DNA of 64,000 nucleotides from Balamuthia mandrillaris (taxonomy: Eukaryota; Discosea; Longamoebia; Balamuthiidae), in contig JAVKOQ010000104.1 of NCBI GenBank assembly GCA_031835245.1, forward strand, positions 62,001 through 126,000, written 5' to 3'. The notes under the pieces are model-generated. The model worked only from the letters and a program-made list of their open reading frames with translations, did not search any database and was not told where the DNA came from. The position numbers and the translations under genes are program-made. Positions 37,535-47,676 of this stretch are shown here, one piece after another (within the stretch, counting starts at the first letter, position 1; each line of letters begins with the position of its first letter).

Positions 37535-38590
37535 ATGGCCACCACGTTGCAACGAAACCAAAGAGGCAAAACGGAGCTGCACAGAAAGAAGGTGCAAGAG
37601 GCGTTTCGCTCCGTGGAGGAGCAGCTCCGGCATTGGGACCTCCTCACCAACACGCTCCGCGACCACCTCCTCGCTCTCATCAACGGCCGCGTCCAAGTGG
37701 AATACCTCCACCATCACGACAGCAGCGACGCTGAGCACGCGCGGCAAGAACAAGGCGTGTTGTTGGCCCGCCAACCGTTTTCAGTGTTGGAGAGAACGGA
37801 GGTGAAGCTCCACTTCAAGGAGGAGGAGCGGAAGGACCGGCTGCAGGACCTCTTTGCCGAGCTCTGCGGGATCTACGCCAAGCTGCAGAGCATTCGCTCT
37901 GCTCTCTGTCAGTTGGATTATTCCCTTCTCAACGACCGTTTGCTCTACTCTCTTCCTTCTTCCACCTCGAGCCCGCTTCGTTCGCTCTCGTCTTCTTCTG
38001 CTTCTTCTTCTCCTTATCGTCCTCCTCCTTCTCTATTTTCTTCTTGTTCTTCTTCTTCTTCTTCTTCTTCTTCTTCTTCTTCCTCTTGTTCTCCTTCTTC
38101 TCTTTCTTCTTTCTCTCCTTCTTCTCCACAAAAATCAAACGAACAGAAGGAAGCTCAAAGAGAAGACGTGGAACAAGAACGACTCTTTCCCACGCTCACG
38201 CTCACCAAAATAACGGACCTCCTCCAAGAGCTCAACCAAATGCACTCCAAAGAACTCCTCTCCAAGAAAATGATCTTGGATGACCTCTTCTCTCCAACTT
38301 CTTCTTCTTCCTCTTCTTCCTCTTCCGCTACTTCTTCCACTTCTTCTCAACAACAACGAAACTTGGCCATGATCTACTTGGCCTCATGGAAAGCCGAACC
38401 ATTCATCGACCGCCAACGGAGAGACCTTATTCTCGACATGCTACGGGAAGAGCTCTTCTCTCCTCTTCTCTCTGCCGACAACAGCAACAACGATCATCAT
38501 CATCAAAAGCAACAACAAACACAAAAACGAACAACGAAAACAAAGGAGGAGCTTTTCTTTACTATGATACAGCGAGAAGAGTATCCATGA
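37535..38590 (+). CDS. CINP-like protein (replication/checkpoint cofactor)
   Basis: A single exon of 351 residues. Conserved-looking blocks are an N-terminal helix pair (VQEAFRSVEEQLRHWDLLTN and LRDHLLALINGRVQ), a second helix (ELCGIYAKLQSIRSALCQLD) and a C-terminal block LTLTKITDLLQELNQMHSKE, LLSKKMILDDLF, LAMIYLASWKAEPFIDRQRR. The last matches CINP (Y..ELLLKR.V..EL, L..YLS.W..QPY), which works with CDK2/CDC7 and ATRIP and, with DONSON-type factors, at replication forks. Two Ser homopolymer inserts (TTC/TCT repeats near 38035-38110 and 38299-38345) separate the blocks. Assignment rests on the two helical motifs, so it remains moderate. Confidence 0.6.
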   Translation: MATTLQRNQRGKTELHRKKVQEAFRSVEEQLRHWDLLTNTLRDHLLALINGRVQVEYLHHHDSSDAEHARQEQGVLLARQPFSVLERTEVKLHFKEEERKDRLQDLFAELCGIYAKLQSIRSALCQLDYSLLNDRLLYSLPSSTSSPLRSLSSSSASSSPYRPPPSLFSSCSSSSSSSSSSSSSCSPSSLSSFSPSSPQKSNEQKEAQREDVEQERLFPTLTLTKITDLLQELNQMHSKELLSKKMILDDLFSPTSSSSSSSSSATSSTSSQQQRNLAMIYLASWKAEPFIDRQRRDLILDMLREELFSPLLSADNSNNDHHHQKQQQTQKRTTKTKEELFFTMIQREEYP

Positions 38591-38643
38591 AACAAGAATG
38601 CGTGGCAGCAACGTGGAACCAAAAAGGAGCGGTTTGCTTCTTT

Positions 38644-38964
38644 TCAGTAAACGGACCAAGCGTCCTTGAGGTCTTGAAGCAGTACCTTGAGTTTCTCTTT
38701 CAAGCCGCGGTGGTGGCGGGCCTTGTGCTCCGGGAGGTGAAGGTTCTCCTCCTCGGTCAGCTGCTCCTCCCTCACCTGCTCCGCCGTTTTCCTCTCCACC
38801 TTCTCGTCCTGTTGCTGCTGTCTGCTCTCCTCCTGGGCCTTATCCAGCGCGCAGGACTCGGGAGTCGGCTTGGGGTGAGAGCTGGCGGTGTGGACCTCCC
38901 TCTCCTCCTGGGGCTTGGTCTCCCTGAGCCATCCCCCTCTGTAGCTCCATGCTGACCATTCCAT
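38644..38964 (-). CDS. Small charged hypothetical protein
   Basis: The ORF starting MEWSAWSYRGGWLRETK encodes 106 residues. The C-terminal two-thirds is Glu/Gln/Lys-rich and helical (VERKTAEQVREEQLTEEENL, LKEKLKVLLQDLKDAWSVY). An earlier in-frame ATG at 39102 is rejected because it sits directly downstream of a TATAAATA box (39103-39110), which is better read as the promoter. No family is recognised. The 3' end lies 53 bp from the CINP-like gene, tail-to-tail. Confidence 0.55.
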   Translation of the reverse strand: MEWSAWSYRGGWLRETKPQEEREVHTASSHPKPTPESCALDKAQEESRQQQQDEKVERKTAEQVREEQLTEEENLHLPEHKARHHRGLKEKLKVLLQDLKDAWSVY

Positions 38965-39102
38965 GCTGGCAGTGGTTCTTGTGGTTCTTGTGGTGGTGGA
39001 TGCAGAAAGAAGATGCGGTGGAGCAGTCGCAAGCCTTGGTTGTGGATGCCGAAAGATGAAGAAGAGCTTCTTCTGGAGGGTTCCACTTCGTCTGTGTGAC
39101 AT

Positions 39103-39110
39103 TATTTATA
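39103..39110 (-). promoter_or_regulatory. TATA box of the small charged protein gene
   Basis: TATAAATA on the minus strand, 139 bp before the ATG at 38964. Confidence 0.5.
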
Positions 39111-39487
39111 GCGTGCTGTGGTTGTGGTTGAAGCTGATGGCCTCGCCAGCCAGGCCAGGCATCAGGATGGATCAAAAACGAAATGGGGGAGGTGCAAAAG
39201 GTCTTGGGCGGTCAACTGGCAAGTTGAGGAAGTGAGAGAGAGAGAGAGGACAGAGGAGGGGAAACGAGACGGTTTGTTGACAAAGGTCAAAAAATAATAA
39301 AAGGGGGGGTACAACGCATAGCAGGCCTATGCGTCCGGGTTTTCTCCATCTTCTCGCCCGGTTTTCTCCTATGTAGTTCACCGCAGGGACGTGACGACCC
39401 CCTTTTCGATCGGTCGGTGACACGAAGGGGAGGGAAGGAGAGAGGTACGTCAAGCGCTTGCGTGTGTCGGTCAAAGGTGACAAACCT

Positions 39488-40435
39488 TCATCCAGGAACG
39501 TCGGAAGGGCAGCCCTGTTGGCGTAGATAACTCACCACTTGCCAATGTTTGCCGACGGCGGCCCAAAAGCTTGCCCATTCGTCCCAAGGACAGCCGTGCT
39601 CGTGCGCCCATTTCAGCACCTCCCAGTGGCCTTGTTGCGCTGCCGCCGTGGTTGTGTCCGTGTCCCAAGGGCAGCCCTGCTCCCTCGCCCATTGCAGCAC
39701 CGCCAGATGGCCTCCTCTGGCTGCCCAATAGCAGGTCCATGGGTCCCACGGGCAGCCTTTCCTCCTCAGCCACTTCAGCACCGCCAGCTGTCCGCTCATG
39801 GCAGCAAAGTTGCAGATGGTCGGGTCCTCCTTCCAAGGGCAGCCCTGCTTCCTCGCCCATTTCAGCACGGCCAACTGCCCGGTGCGGGCAGCCCGGTAAC
39901 AAGTTTCCTCATCCCAAGGGCAGCCCTGCTCCCTCGCCCATTGCAGCACCGCCAGGTGCCCTTGCTGTGCTGCCCTGGCGCAGGTCTGCTCGTCCCATGC
40001 GAAACCACGCTCCTCCCGTGCCCACTTCAACGCTGGCAAGGACCCGCCGTAGGCAATGAGAGCGCAGGCGGCTGTCGGCTTGTCTTGCGGTGGGGCGAAG
40101 CCATTTTGCAGAGCCCATCGAAGAAGGGGCAGGGAGCTGCACGCCCTTCTTGCCCAGAGCTTCTGGCGGAGGTGGGGTGGGCTGCAAGCAAACCAGCGGC
40201 GGCAGGTCCGGGCGGCAATGGCCACGTTGTCCGGCGGCAGCGTGTCCAGTGTGTGGGCCATGAGCTCGTCCGGCAAGCACTCCTCCACCAAGCATCTTTC
40301 TGCAACGCTGTCTTCTCTGCGTGGGTGCAGAGAGGAAGGCCGACTGGTGTGCTGCCGTGATCTCTGGGGAGGACTTGCGTCGGGCACCTCATCCTCTTCT
40401 TCCTCCTCCTCGTCGCCTCTCTTTCGCTTTTTCAT
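39488..40435 (-). CDS. F-box protein with WARExGCPWD-type ankyrin repeats
   Basis: A single exon of 315 residues from MKKRKRGDEEEEEEDEV. An F-box-like segment follows (CLPDELMAHTLDTLPPDNVA, AIAARTCRRWFACSPPH). Seven degenerate ankyrin units then carry the signature GHLAVLQWAREQGCPWDEET and CYRAARTGQLAVLKWARKQG. This F-box plus GCPWD-ankyrin design is known as a large family in Acanthamoeba, brown algae and several giant viruses of amoebae. It is likely a substrate adaptor for SCF ligases. The gene ends 56 bp after the stop of PTGR3 on the same strand, unusually tight. The codon choice is GC-richer than neighbours, as seen by eye. Confidence 0.85.
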   Translation of the reverse strand: MKKRKRGDEEEEEEDEVPDASPPQRSRQHTSRPSSLHPRREDSVAERCLVEECLPDELMAHTLDTLPPDNVAIAARTCRRWFACSPPHLRQKLWARRACSSLPLLRWALQNGFAPPQDKPTAACALIAYGGSLPALKWAREERGFAWDEQTCARAAQQGHLAVLQWAREQGCPWDEETCYRAARTGQLAVLKWARKQGCPWKEDPTICNFAAMSGQLAVLKWLRRKGCPWDPWTCYWAARGGHLAVLQWAREQGCPWDTDTTTAAAQQGHWEVLKWAHEHGCPWDEWASFWAAVGKHWQVVSYLRQQGCPSDVPG

Positions 40436-40490
40436 TTTAAAAGTTTCGTTTATTATTAGTATAGCTTTCGGTGGAGTTAAGGTTCGTTGC

Positions 40491-42244
40491 TCACAAATGC
40501 GCTTTTTTGTGAGCAGGATGGGGGACATCCGGATGCATCGCTACGACCACTTTGCCTTTTGTACTGTACGGTCAGAAAACAAAAGAAAGAAGAAGAAAAA
40601 AAAAAGAGCAAGGAAGAGATAACGAAAGAGACACAACAAATATGCTGGAAGGAAGAAAACCCAAAAGAGTACATACCAACGTTCTTGCCAGAATACATAT
40701 AGTCAACAGCATCGGCAACTGACTCAATACCAACAAAAGGACGCGAGGCGTCCACGTGCGAAATGAGCTTGCCTTCACTGACAAGCCGAGCCAATTGTTG
40801 GAGGTGTTGCGGGTACTTGTCCCAATAGTGGTTCAAGAAGAAGCCACGAACCGACGCTGACTTGGCCAAAAGTTTAGCGGCTAATGGCGTTCTGCTTTTG
40901 TCTCCTGTTGTTTGTTGGACGATTGTTAACATTGCAACTAAACACTCACTAAAATGAAAGAGAAATAACCTTTAGCTTCCCAGGCAGTGCCATCTTGATA
41001 GCCAGAGATCATGCCAATAATAATGAGTCTTCCTTTGATGGCCAGGTTATTAACGCAAGTATCAAACATCGTTCCGCCGATGCTCTCATACACCAAATCT
41101 ATCCTGTGTTTGGTTGTATGGGGAGAAGCTTTAGGGGCGAGAAACTTTTGGGAGAAAGCAGAAAGGGAAGAGAGAAGGGAACGGAAAATAGAGAAGGTAG
41201 CAGCCAAGGAAAGAAGAGGATATAGCTGTACCCTTTCGGATATTCCTGTTTCAACACCTCAAATACATTTTCTGTTTTGTAGTTGATGACTCTATCGCAG
41301 CCCAAACTCTTCAAGAATTCGACCTTTTCCGCCGTGCTGCAAGTACCAATGACGTGGTTTCCAGCCAACTTTGCCAATTGTACTGCAAACTGGCCGGTGC
41401 CACCTGCCGCCGCTGTTTTTGGTAACGTAAAGCAAGTTGCGTCAGAAGAAAGAAGAAGAAAGAAGAAGAAAGAAGAAGAAAGAAGAAGGAATGAAGGAGA
41501 GAAGAAAGAAGAAAGAAGAATGAGGAATGAAAAATGAAGAAAGAAGAAAGATGAAGGAAGAAAGAAAGAAGAAAGTAGACTAAGGACAACGAAAAGAAAA
41601 AGGGTTTTACCGGTGACAAGAACAGTTTCTCCAGATTTCATGTCTCCAACGCACTCAAGAGCCAAGGAGGCTGTCGTGGCGCTGACAAGCAGCGGCAGGA
41701 ACTCAGGCTTGGCGGAAGGAATGGGCACGCAGCCTTTCGCTTTGACAACCATGTACTCTCTGTAACACCCGAAATCTGCGTTGCTAGCGTTTAGCAAAGA
41801 GAATGAAGGAAGAAGCAAAGAGATGAAGAACGAAACTAGAGAAAGACACAGGAGTTCCAACTTTGAAAAGAGAAGGAACGCCCTCTCCCACCATTTCCAC
41901 CACACCCACGGCTTCAAACCCAGCATCAAACGGCGGTTTAGCACCAGGCAGATACTTGACAAAACAGTTCGTCAAGGCTGAAAAAAAAAGACAAAGAAAA
42001 GAGGAAAGAAAAGAAAGAAAAAGAAGAAAGGGAAGAAAAAAAAAAGATATTTTCCAGCAGTGAAATTGATGTCGGAAGCGTTGACGCCAGTGTAGAGGAC
42101 TTTGGCGAGGAGGTGGCCTTTCGGCAGCTGCGAAGGCGAAGCCGGGAGGTCCACTTCTTCGATGCCGGTAGCCGCCCTAAAGTCCGAAGACAAAGTATGG
42201 ACCACGAGCTTCCTGTACTTGTTGTTGCGCTGTGTTGGCTGCAT
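40491..42244 (-). CDS. PTGR3/ZADH2-type zinc-less MDR oxidoreductase
   Basis: About seven exons, ATG at 42244, stop at 40491. Blocks in order: [100 protein letters not shown] (NADPH-binding Gly-rich motif), [70 protein letters not shown] and a last exon [12 protein letters not shown]. These match prostaglandin reductase 3/ZADH2 of the quinone-reductase MDR group, which lacks catalytic zinc and reduces enones. The C-terminus is short and ends PAHKKAHL, not a peroxisomal SKL. Introns are AAG-rich on the plus strand. TGATGTCA lies 53 bp upstream of the ATG. Confidence 0.85.
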
Positions 42245-42338
42245 AGTCTTCCCTTTTGTTCCCGTCTTTTCTTTTTCTTTTTCCTCTTTTGTACGATGAT
42301 GTCACCCGTTTCCAAATTGGGGAAAATATGACGATAAT

Positions 42339-44051
42339 TTATATTCCGGTACCTCTTTCTCTTGTCGACATTGCATTTATCATGTCGTCCTGGATAGAAT
42401 CGCAGAAGGAGGAGAAACGCTCCCGAGAAGAAGTCATCTTCTTCGGTTGCTGTTGAAGAGGAGGGAGTTGTTTTTGTTGAGAAAGAAGTTGAGGTTTTTG
42501 AGGTTGAATCGAGGGGTGTTGGAGCAGAAGTTGTTGAGGAAGAAGAGCAACATTATTGGTGGCAGAAGCCAAAGAAGATGGAAGAAGGGTAATGGAAGAA
42601 GAAACGGGGTTGGAGGGAAAAGATGAGTTGGGAGAGGAAAGCAAAGCAACAAAGCTTTGTTTGTCTTCTTCGGAGGGATCGGTATGGTGGTTGTTGGGTA
42701 CAAACCACACGGTTCTTCCCTTTTCCTTTTGGCATTGTGACTTTCCATAACATCTTTTTTGTTTTGTTTGTTTGAAACACAGAAAGAAACGATAAGATAA
42801 CGACAAAGAAGAAAACAAAAAAGAAAACAGAAAAAAAAAATAGAAAAAAGAATGGGTACTAACTTCAACCAGTCATCGAAGGCGTCCTTTTCTTGCGCGT
42901 TGCCATACTTGTTTAGTCCTTTGTCAAGGACTTCTTTTGGCACAATGTGGCAGAGTGCCAACAACAGGTCTCCTTTGTCGTAGCTCATTCCCTGGTACTG
43001 AAAAGTGCCACTGCCACCATTAAACATTGACGCAGCTGATTGAAACGGATCCACTTTTGCTCTATACAGTATTTCTGCTCTTAAGTAATTTCCAACTCCT
43101 ATTGTTTATTTTGGATGAAGGATGTTAAGCAAAGAAAATGAAAGGGAAGAAAACGAGAAAGAAACAATACCATTGAAGAACTCTTGTTCCAACATGACAT
43201 CACAAATGTTCTTCTGGAAGACCTTCGCGTTCTGCATGATTATGTTTCAAACAAAACGTCACTAGGTTGTAATGCAGATAAAAGAAGTTTAACCGGACTT
43301 ACCGAGTTGGCCTTCACGTTCTGACGGAATGCTTTCCAATCCTAAGAAGAAGAAGAAGAACAAAAGAACAAGAAGAACAACAACAAACGAAGAATGGAGA
43401 ATGAGAAAATAGAGCAAAAGGGCAAATGGGTGTTACACATGCTACCGTTAAGGGATCAGGTCCTCTCTTAGCCGCCCAGTAGCCCCAATACCAACTGCCC
43501 ATGTTGCCATGATCCACCATACTTGTTTCACAATAACATAAATATGAACACATAGTTTTCAAAAAAAAAAAAGTGTGGTGCGTTGCAAACCAACCATAAA
43601 CGCTCCTTCTGGGTGGTCTCGATGGAAAACAGCACGTAAGGAACTACTTCTCCTGGTTTCGCCCAACGCCAACCTCCCACCTTGTTTATGTATTTATATG
43701 AGAGAGAGAGTGAGAGAGAAGAATGGAAGAGCGAGAAAAGAGAGAGAGAGAGAGAGAGAGAGCTCTAGAAACAAGGACAAAGAAAAACGAACGTACCAGT
43801 CCATGTTTGAAGACAACGTAGGCAGTTTTAGTGGGGTCATCCGCAGCGGTGAAGCAAAGTTGCAGCTCTTTTCCTCTCGCTTTGCTCTCCACCAGCAGGT
43901 CTCTACCCTTCAGGCCCGCGTTGTCGAACCAGGGCAGCACGTCGGGGCTCTTCTTGGCAAAGTAGCCGCCACCGTCCAGGCGAAAGCGTTTGCCCTTGCA
44001 CCACTGGTTGATGTCTTGGCTGTACCTATGGATCTCGGGTAGCTCTGGCAT
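42339..44051 (-). CDS. NEIL1: NEIL1-type endonuclease VIII-like DNA glycosylase
   Basis: Seven exons from ATG 44051. Catalytic N-terminus MPELPEIHRYSQDINQWCKG (Pro2, Glu3; Met removed). Then FRLDGGGYFAKKS, FKHGL, the exon with VGGWRWAKPGEVVPYVLF, the next with MVDHGNMGSWYWGYWAAKRG, then DWKAFRQNVK, NAKVFQKNICDVMLEQEFFN and GIGNYLRAEILYRAKVDPF (helix-two-turn-helix). After DDWLK the zincless finger appears: CYGKSQCQKEKGRTVWFVPN, as in NEIL1, with the Arg in GRT. It excises oxidised bases in base-excision repair. A tail of about 100 residues is Ser/Leu/Gln-rich and unlike animal NEIL1. The first intron is GA-rich on the plus strand. Confidence 0.9.
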
Positions 44052-44381
44052 GGTGGTTTTGCCGTGTGCGTTTTCTTTCTACCAGGGTTTACTTTCTTTG
44101 GTTGAAAATTTTCTTGGAACAAATTGCTTGAAAAAATATTTGCCTGGTACGCGTCATCTTTTACTAAAAATAGTAGTCATGACGTAGGTATATTTCATGA
44201 CGACATGAGTTTCGTTCGTTCCACATGCATTCGTCGCTCTCTTGTTGACTCTTTAGTCAGAGACAAACGTTGTCTGATCTAAACGGCCACATGTGCTGTT
44301 ATAGAGTAACGTGATGATATCACAAACGAGTGCGTTGTTTACTTTCGTGCACAAGTACAATTTGGGGTGGGTTGGTTGTCT
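44052..44381. other. Intergenic with palindromic promoter-like elements
   Basis: 330 bp upstream of NEIL1: TCATGACGTAGG at 44177, TGATATCA at 44314 and several TCGTTCGTT-type runs. No coding potential is seen. Confidence 0.4.
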
Positions 44382-45200
44382 TCAGGAGGACCACAATTGT
44401 TTGGCATATTTGAGATGATTCAACCGCTCGTTTCGTTGTTTCATGCGTTCGAGGTGGGCCCACATCTCTTCTTCCTCTTTAAATACCTGTTCGTCTTCCT
44501 CTTTTTCCATCTTCTTTTTCTTTGGTGCTGCTTCCTGTTCTTGTTCATTCTTTTGCTTCTCTTCTTCCTCTTGCAACAACCTATCGAGTGTGGGGCTTGT
44601 AGTCATTCTTCTGCTTCTGGAAGAAGGTGCTAGTTTCGTTGCACCCTCTTTTTCTTTCTCTTTTCCGCTGTCCTGCTTTTCTTCCACGTTCTTCTTTTCT
44701 CCGTTACCGTTACCATTACAATTACGTTGTTGTGTTGAAAGGCGATGCTTCACTTGTATCACAACCAACACCAACTTTATCTGCTCCGCAAGGCTCTGTT
44801 CGAACTTTTCTTTCAGCTTCTTCCATGTTTTTCTTTTTCCGTTGGCTTCTTCTTTTAGCTTGCTATACGTTTTTGGTGTTGGCGTTACACTCGTCACTAA
44901 TTCTTCCCAATTTTCTTTCAGGTACTTCATCAGCACTCCTCTTCGAAACAGCTGCTTCTCTCCTTCTTTCAGGCGCTCTGCAAGAGCAGCGCTGCTTCTG
45001 CTTCTTCCTTTGCTAAAACTCAAAAGGAAGAGCCGAACGTTTTCGGAGCTTCTGTTGAAGAGTTCTATAGAGGTGAGGAAGGACTCGCATTTGCCGTAGT
45101 TGAAAGAGGAGCACCGTTCCAGCTCGTCTAGGTTTATTTTTATTCCTCGGGCAGCTTTTCCGGCTTGTTGTCTGGCGTCCTCCGTTGGGTCTTGTTCCAT
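44382..45200 (-). CDS. Hypothetical helical protein, Lys/Glu-rich
   Basis: A single exon of 272 residues. N-terminal region NLDELERCSSFNYGKCESFL and a basic helix AALAERLKEGEKQLFRRGVL are followed by coiled coil (KRKTWKKLKEKFEQSLAEQI) and a long charged tail (EEEEKQKNEQEQEAAPKKKK) ending HLKYAKQLWSS. No domain is recognised. A hexanucleotide microsatellite lies about 180 bp beyond its 5' end. Confidence 0.65.
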   Translation of the reverse strand: MEQDPTEDARQQAGKAARGIKINLDELERCSSFNYGKCESFLTSIELFNRSSENVRLFLLSFSKGRSRSSAALAERLKEGEKQLFRRGVLMKYLKENWEELVTSVTPTPKTYSKLKEEANGKRKTWKKLKEKFEQSLAEQIKLVLVVIQVKHRLSTQQRNCNGNGNGEKKNVEEKQDSGKEKEKEGATKLAPSSRSRRMTTSPTLDRLLQEEEEKQKNEQEQEAAPKKKKMEKEEDEQVFKEEEEMWAHLERMKQRNERLNHLKYAKQLWSS

Positions 45201-45383
45201 TCTTTCTCTTTTTTTTTCTCTCCGCTATCCTTTGGCAAATGTCGATCATTACCATCAATTAATTTATTGCCCGAGGCACGCGGTGATTTTCGTGCTCTCT
45301 CCTCTTCTCTCTCTTCTCCGCTTCTCTTGCTCTTTCTCGTCGCTTCTCTTTCCTCGCTTCTCTTTCCTCGTATCTCTTTCGTC

Positions 45384-45566
45384 GTTTCTCTTTCTCTTTC
45401 TCTTTCTCTTTCTCTTTCTCTTTCTCTTTCTCTTTCTCTTTCTCTTTCTCTTTCTCTTTCTCTTTCTCTTTCTCTTTCTCTTTCTCTTTCTCTTTCTCTT
45501 TCTCTTTCTCTTTCTCTTTCTCTTTCTCTTTCTCTTTCTCTTTCTCTTTCTCTTTCTCTTTCTCTC
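45384..45566. repeat. (CTCTTT)n hexanucleotide microsatellite
   Basis: About 30 uninterrupted CTTTCT units. The reverse strand reads EKEKEK and the forward strands [12 protein letters not shown], so several spurious ORFs cross it. It lies in the 650-bp gap between 45200 and 45856; the flanks (45201-45383 and 45567-45855) show nothing else certain. Confidence 0.95.
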
Positions 45567-45855
45567 CGTTCACCCAGGCTAACCTGTGAGAAGCGAAAAC
45601 AAAGTTCTCAAGGTTGATCAAAGAAGGAGTTCAAAGGTTGCAGGGTAATGGGCGAAACGAAAAGCCAAAAGGCAGGCGGAGGTGTCATGTGACTTCGCTT
45701 GGCGAAAATGTGAAAGCGAAAACACGACCTTGCGGCAGGTGATGGCAAGCCTGACAACCAATGGGTTGCACTTTGTGACGGTATTGCCTGTTCCCGTTCT
45801 TTACTGTACTCCTGCAAAACTACAGCTGGCCCCTTTGAAACGCAGAGGCGAGCAG

Positions 45856-46212
45856 ATGAGGTTTACGCCGTTCTTTCTTGTCTTGTTGGCTGCTGTCCAG
45901 GTTATGATGGCCTCCTCCAAAGAGGTCTGCAACGAACCAGCCAACTGCTCCTCCGCCTTTGACGACTGCATCGACACCGCTGCGGAAGAGCCGAACGAGG
46001 TCTGCAAGTGCTACGGCGCCCTCAAGGTCTGCATCGGCATGTGTTACGGTTGGGCAGCCCACCAGGCGGCCTGTGCGGATGCTTGCTACATGTCCCAGTC
46101 CACTTGCTCCACTGGGCGATGGGTGCAGCCCATGGGAGAAGGCAGCGAGACTTCTTCAGCTTCCCGGCTCTCCGGTGAATGGTTGTTTCATTCCCTCGTT
46201 ACGTTTTGTTGA
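45856..46212 (+). CDS. Small secreted Cys-rich protein
   Basis: From the ATG at 45856: signal peptide MRFTPFFLVLLAAVQVMMAS, then a domain with ten Cys in about 65 residues (VCNEPANCSSAFDDCIDTAA, EVCKCYGALKVCIGMCYG, AACADACYMSQSTC). The alternating C-x(6)-C spacing suggests a compact disulphide fold. The tail continues to 46212, or an intron (donor GTGAATG after SRLS, acceptor TATAG at 46231) may swap the end. No family is recognised; a surface or secreted effector role is inference. Confidence 0.7.
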   Translation: MRFTPFFLVLLAAVQVMMASSKEVCNEPANCSSAFDDCIDTAAEEPNEVCKCYGALKVCIGMCYGWAAHQAACADACYMSQSTCSTGRWVQPMGEGSETSSASRLSGEWLFHSLVTFC

Positions 46213-46458
46213 TTGTTTTTGCTTCTATAGGTGACTGTGATATAAAACATCTGTTTTCCTCTGCCTTGAGTTGCCAGCGGTGAGGTGAGGTGAGGTGAAC
46301 ACCAGAGTCTGAAAGAGCAGTTTTCCTTGGCCGGAGTAAACAACATTTGTTCAGGTTCACACTGCTGCTCTTCCTCTCTGGAAGGCTTGTTCGTTTCTTT
46401 ATGTGATGTCATGTCGACCCAAAATTAAAAATAGAACAGAACGAAAGAAGAAGACAAG

Positions 46459-47501
46459 ATGGACAGCAAGGAAGCAAAGCGCAGCGTGCTGTTTGTGTGC
46501 CTCGGAAACATCTGTCGTTCCCCCATGGCCGAAATGGTGTTTCGCTACATGCTGGAAGAGCGTGGTTTGACCCACGAATGGTACCACTTTTTCGTGTGTG
46601 TTTGTTCTTCTTTTGTTGAAGGCGATGGCTTCTCATCCCTTTTGTGCTGTTTCACCTTTTCTTCTTTTTGCGTTTTCATTTTTTTTCTCTCATCTTTTTT
46701 TTTTTGAAGGAGAGTGGACTCAGCAGGAACAAGTGGGTACCACATCGGCGAAAAACCGGATCCTCGTACCCTCAAATGCTTGAAGCAAAAATATGGTAGC
46801 AAAGCCCCAAAGCCTAGTCTCGCCCGTCGTTCGTATAAACACTCTCTATCTTCTTGTTCTTGTTCTTGTTCTTGTCCTTGTTCTTCTTCTTCATCTTGTT
46901 GTTGTTGTTGTTGTTGTTGTTGTTCTTCTTCTTCTTCTTCTTCTTCTTCTTCTTCTTCTTCTTCTTCTTCTTCTTCTTCTTCTTCTTCTTCTTCTTCTTC
47001 TTCTTCTTCTTCTTCTTCTTCTTCTTCTTCTTCGTTTTCTTCTTCTTGTTCTTGTTCTTCTTGTTCTTGTTCTTCTTGTTCTTGTTCTTCTTCTTCTTGT
47101 TCTTCTTGTTCTTCTTCTTCTTCTTCTTCTTCTTCTTCTTCTTCTTCTTCTTCTTCTTCTTCTTCCTCTTCCTCTCTTCTCTGTTCTTTGCTTAACAAAT
47201 GTGTTTTGTTTGTGTTTTTTAAAAAGAGGTTTGCATTGAAGACTTTACCAGCTTTGAGTACATCCTTTGCATGGACGAAAGCAACCTGGCCGACCTTCAA
47301 AGCCTCGAAAGCAAAGCCAAAAAGCAGAAGACCAACCACTCCGCCTTTGCCACCCTCCGATTGCTGGGCAGCTACGACCCTGAAGGCCAACGCATCATCG
47401 GCGACCCTTACTACGACGGAGAGGAAAGCTTCGACCGCGTTTACCAACAGGTCACTCGCAGCTGTGCTGCTTTGTTGGATTCAAATGACCGCCATCAATG
47501 A
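46459..47501 (+). CDS. Low-molecular-weight protein tyrosine phosphatase
   Basis: Exons 46459-46580, 46710-46828 and 47227-47501 close in frame to 171 residues. The catalytic P-loop VCLGNICRSPMAEMVF gives C-X5-R-S near the N-terminus. Next come WRVDSAGTSGYHIGEKPDPR, RQVCIEDFTSFEYILCMDES and the general-acid loop GDPYYDGEESFDRVYQQV. The length matches the family (about 160). It dephosphorylates phosphotyrosine in the cytosol. The second intron is a TTC array of more than 300 bp, which stays open as poly-Ser. TGATGTCA lies 48 bp before the ATG. Confidence 0.9.
46850..47170 (+). repeat. (TTC)n/(TTCTTG)n array in the LMW-PTP intron
   Basis: Long trinucleotide array with a GTT block (46898-46922) and interspersed TTCTTG units. 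It is polypyrimidine on the coding strand. Confidence 0.95.
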
Positions 47502-47676
47502 GCTACAAACAGCAAGAAGAATGCTTTTCTTTTTATTTTAATTTTTTTGTTGAATTACTGATGTCAGCATTACCTTAATGGAGATATGGTGATGTCATCG
47601 GTCCTAAATAGGCCGAAATAATCCAAATAAAGGTATACGGATCTATTACTACCAAATAAGCTTAAATTGGCCGACC

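Noticed and set aside
39539-40360. 273-codon plus ORF opposite the F-box/ankyrin gene
   Set aside because: Shadow of a GC-rich repeat gene; the sense strand has recognisable F-box and ankyrin motifs.
45259-45621. ORFs [18 protein letters not shown] over the hexanucleotide array
   Set aside because: Pure microsatellite translation in several frames; no start context or non-repet. domain.
46545-47447. 300-codon minus ORF rich in Glu/Gln
   Set aside because: Antisense of the TTC array and exons of the LMW-PTP gene, which is clearly plus-strand.
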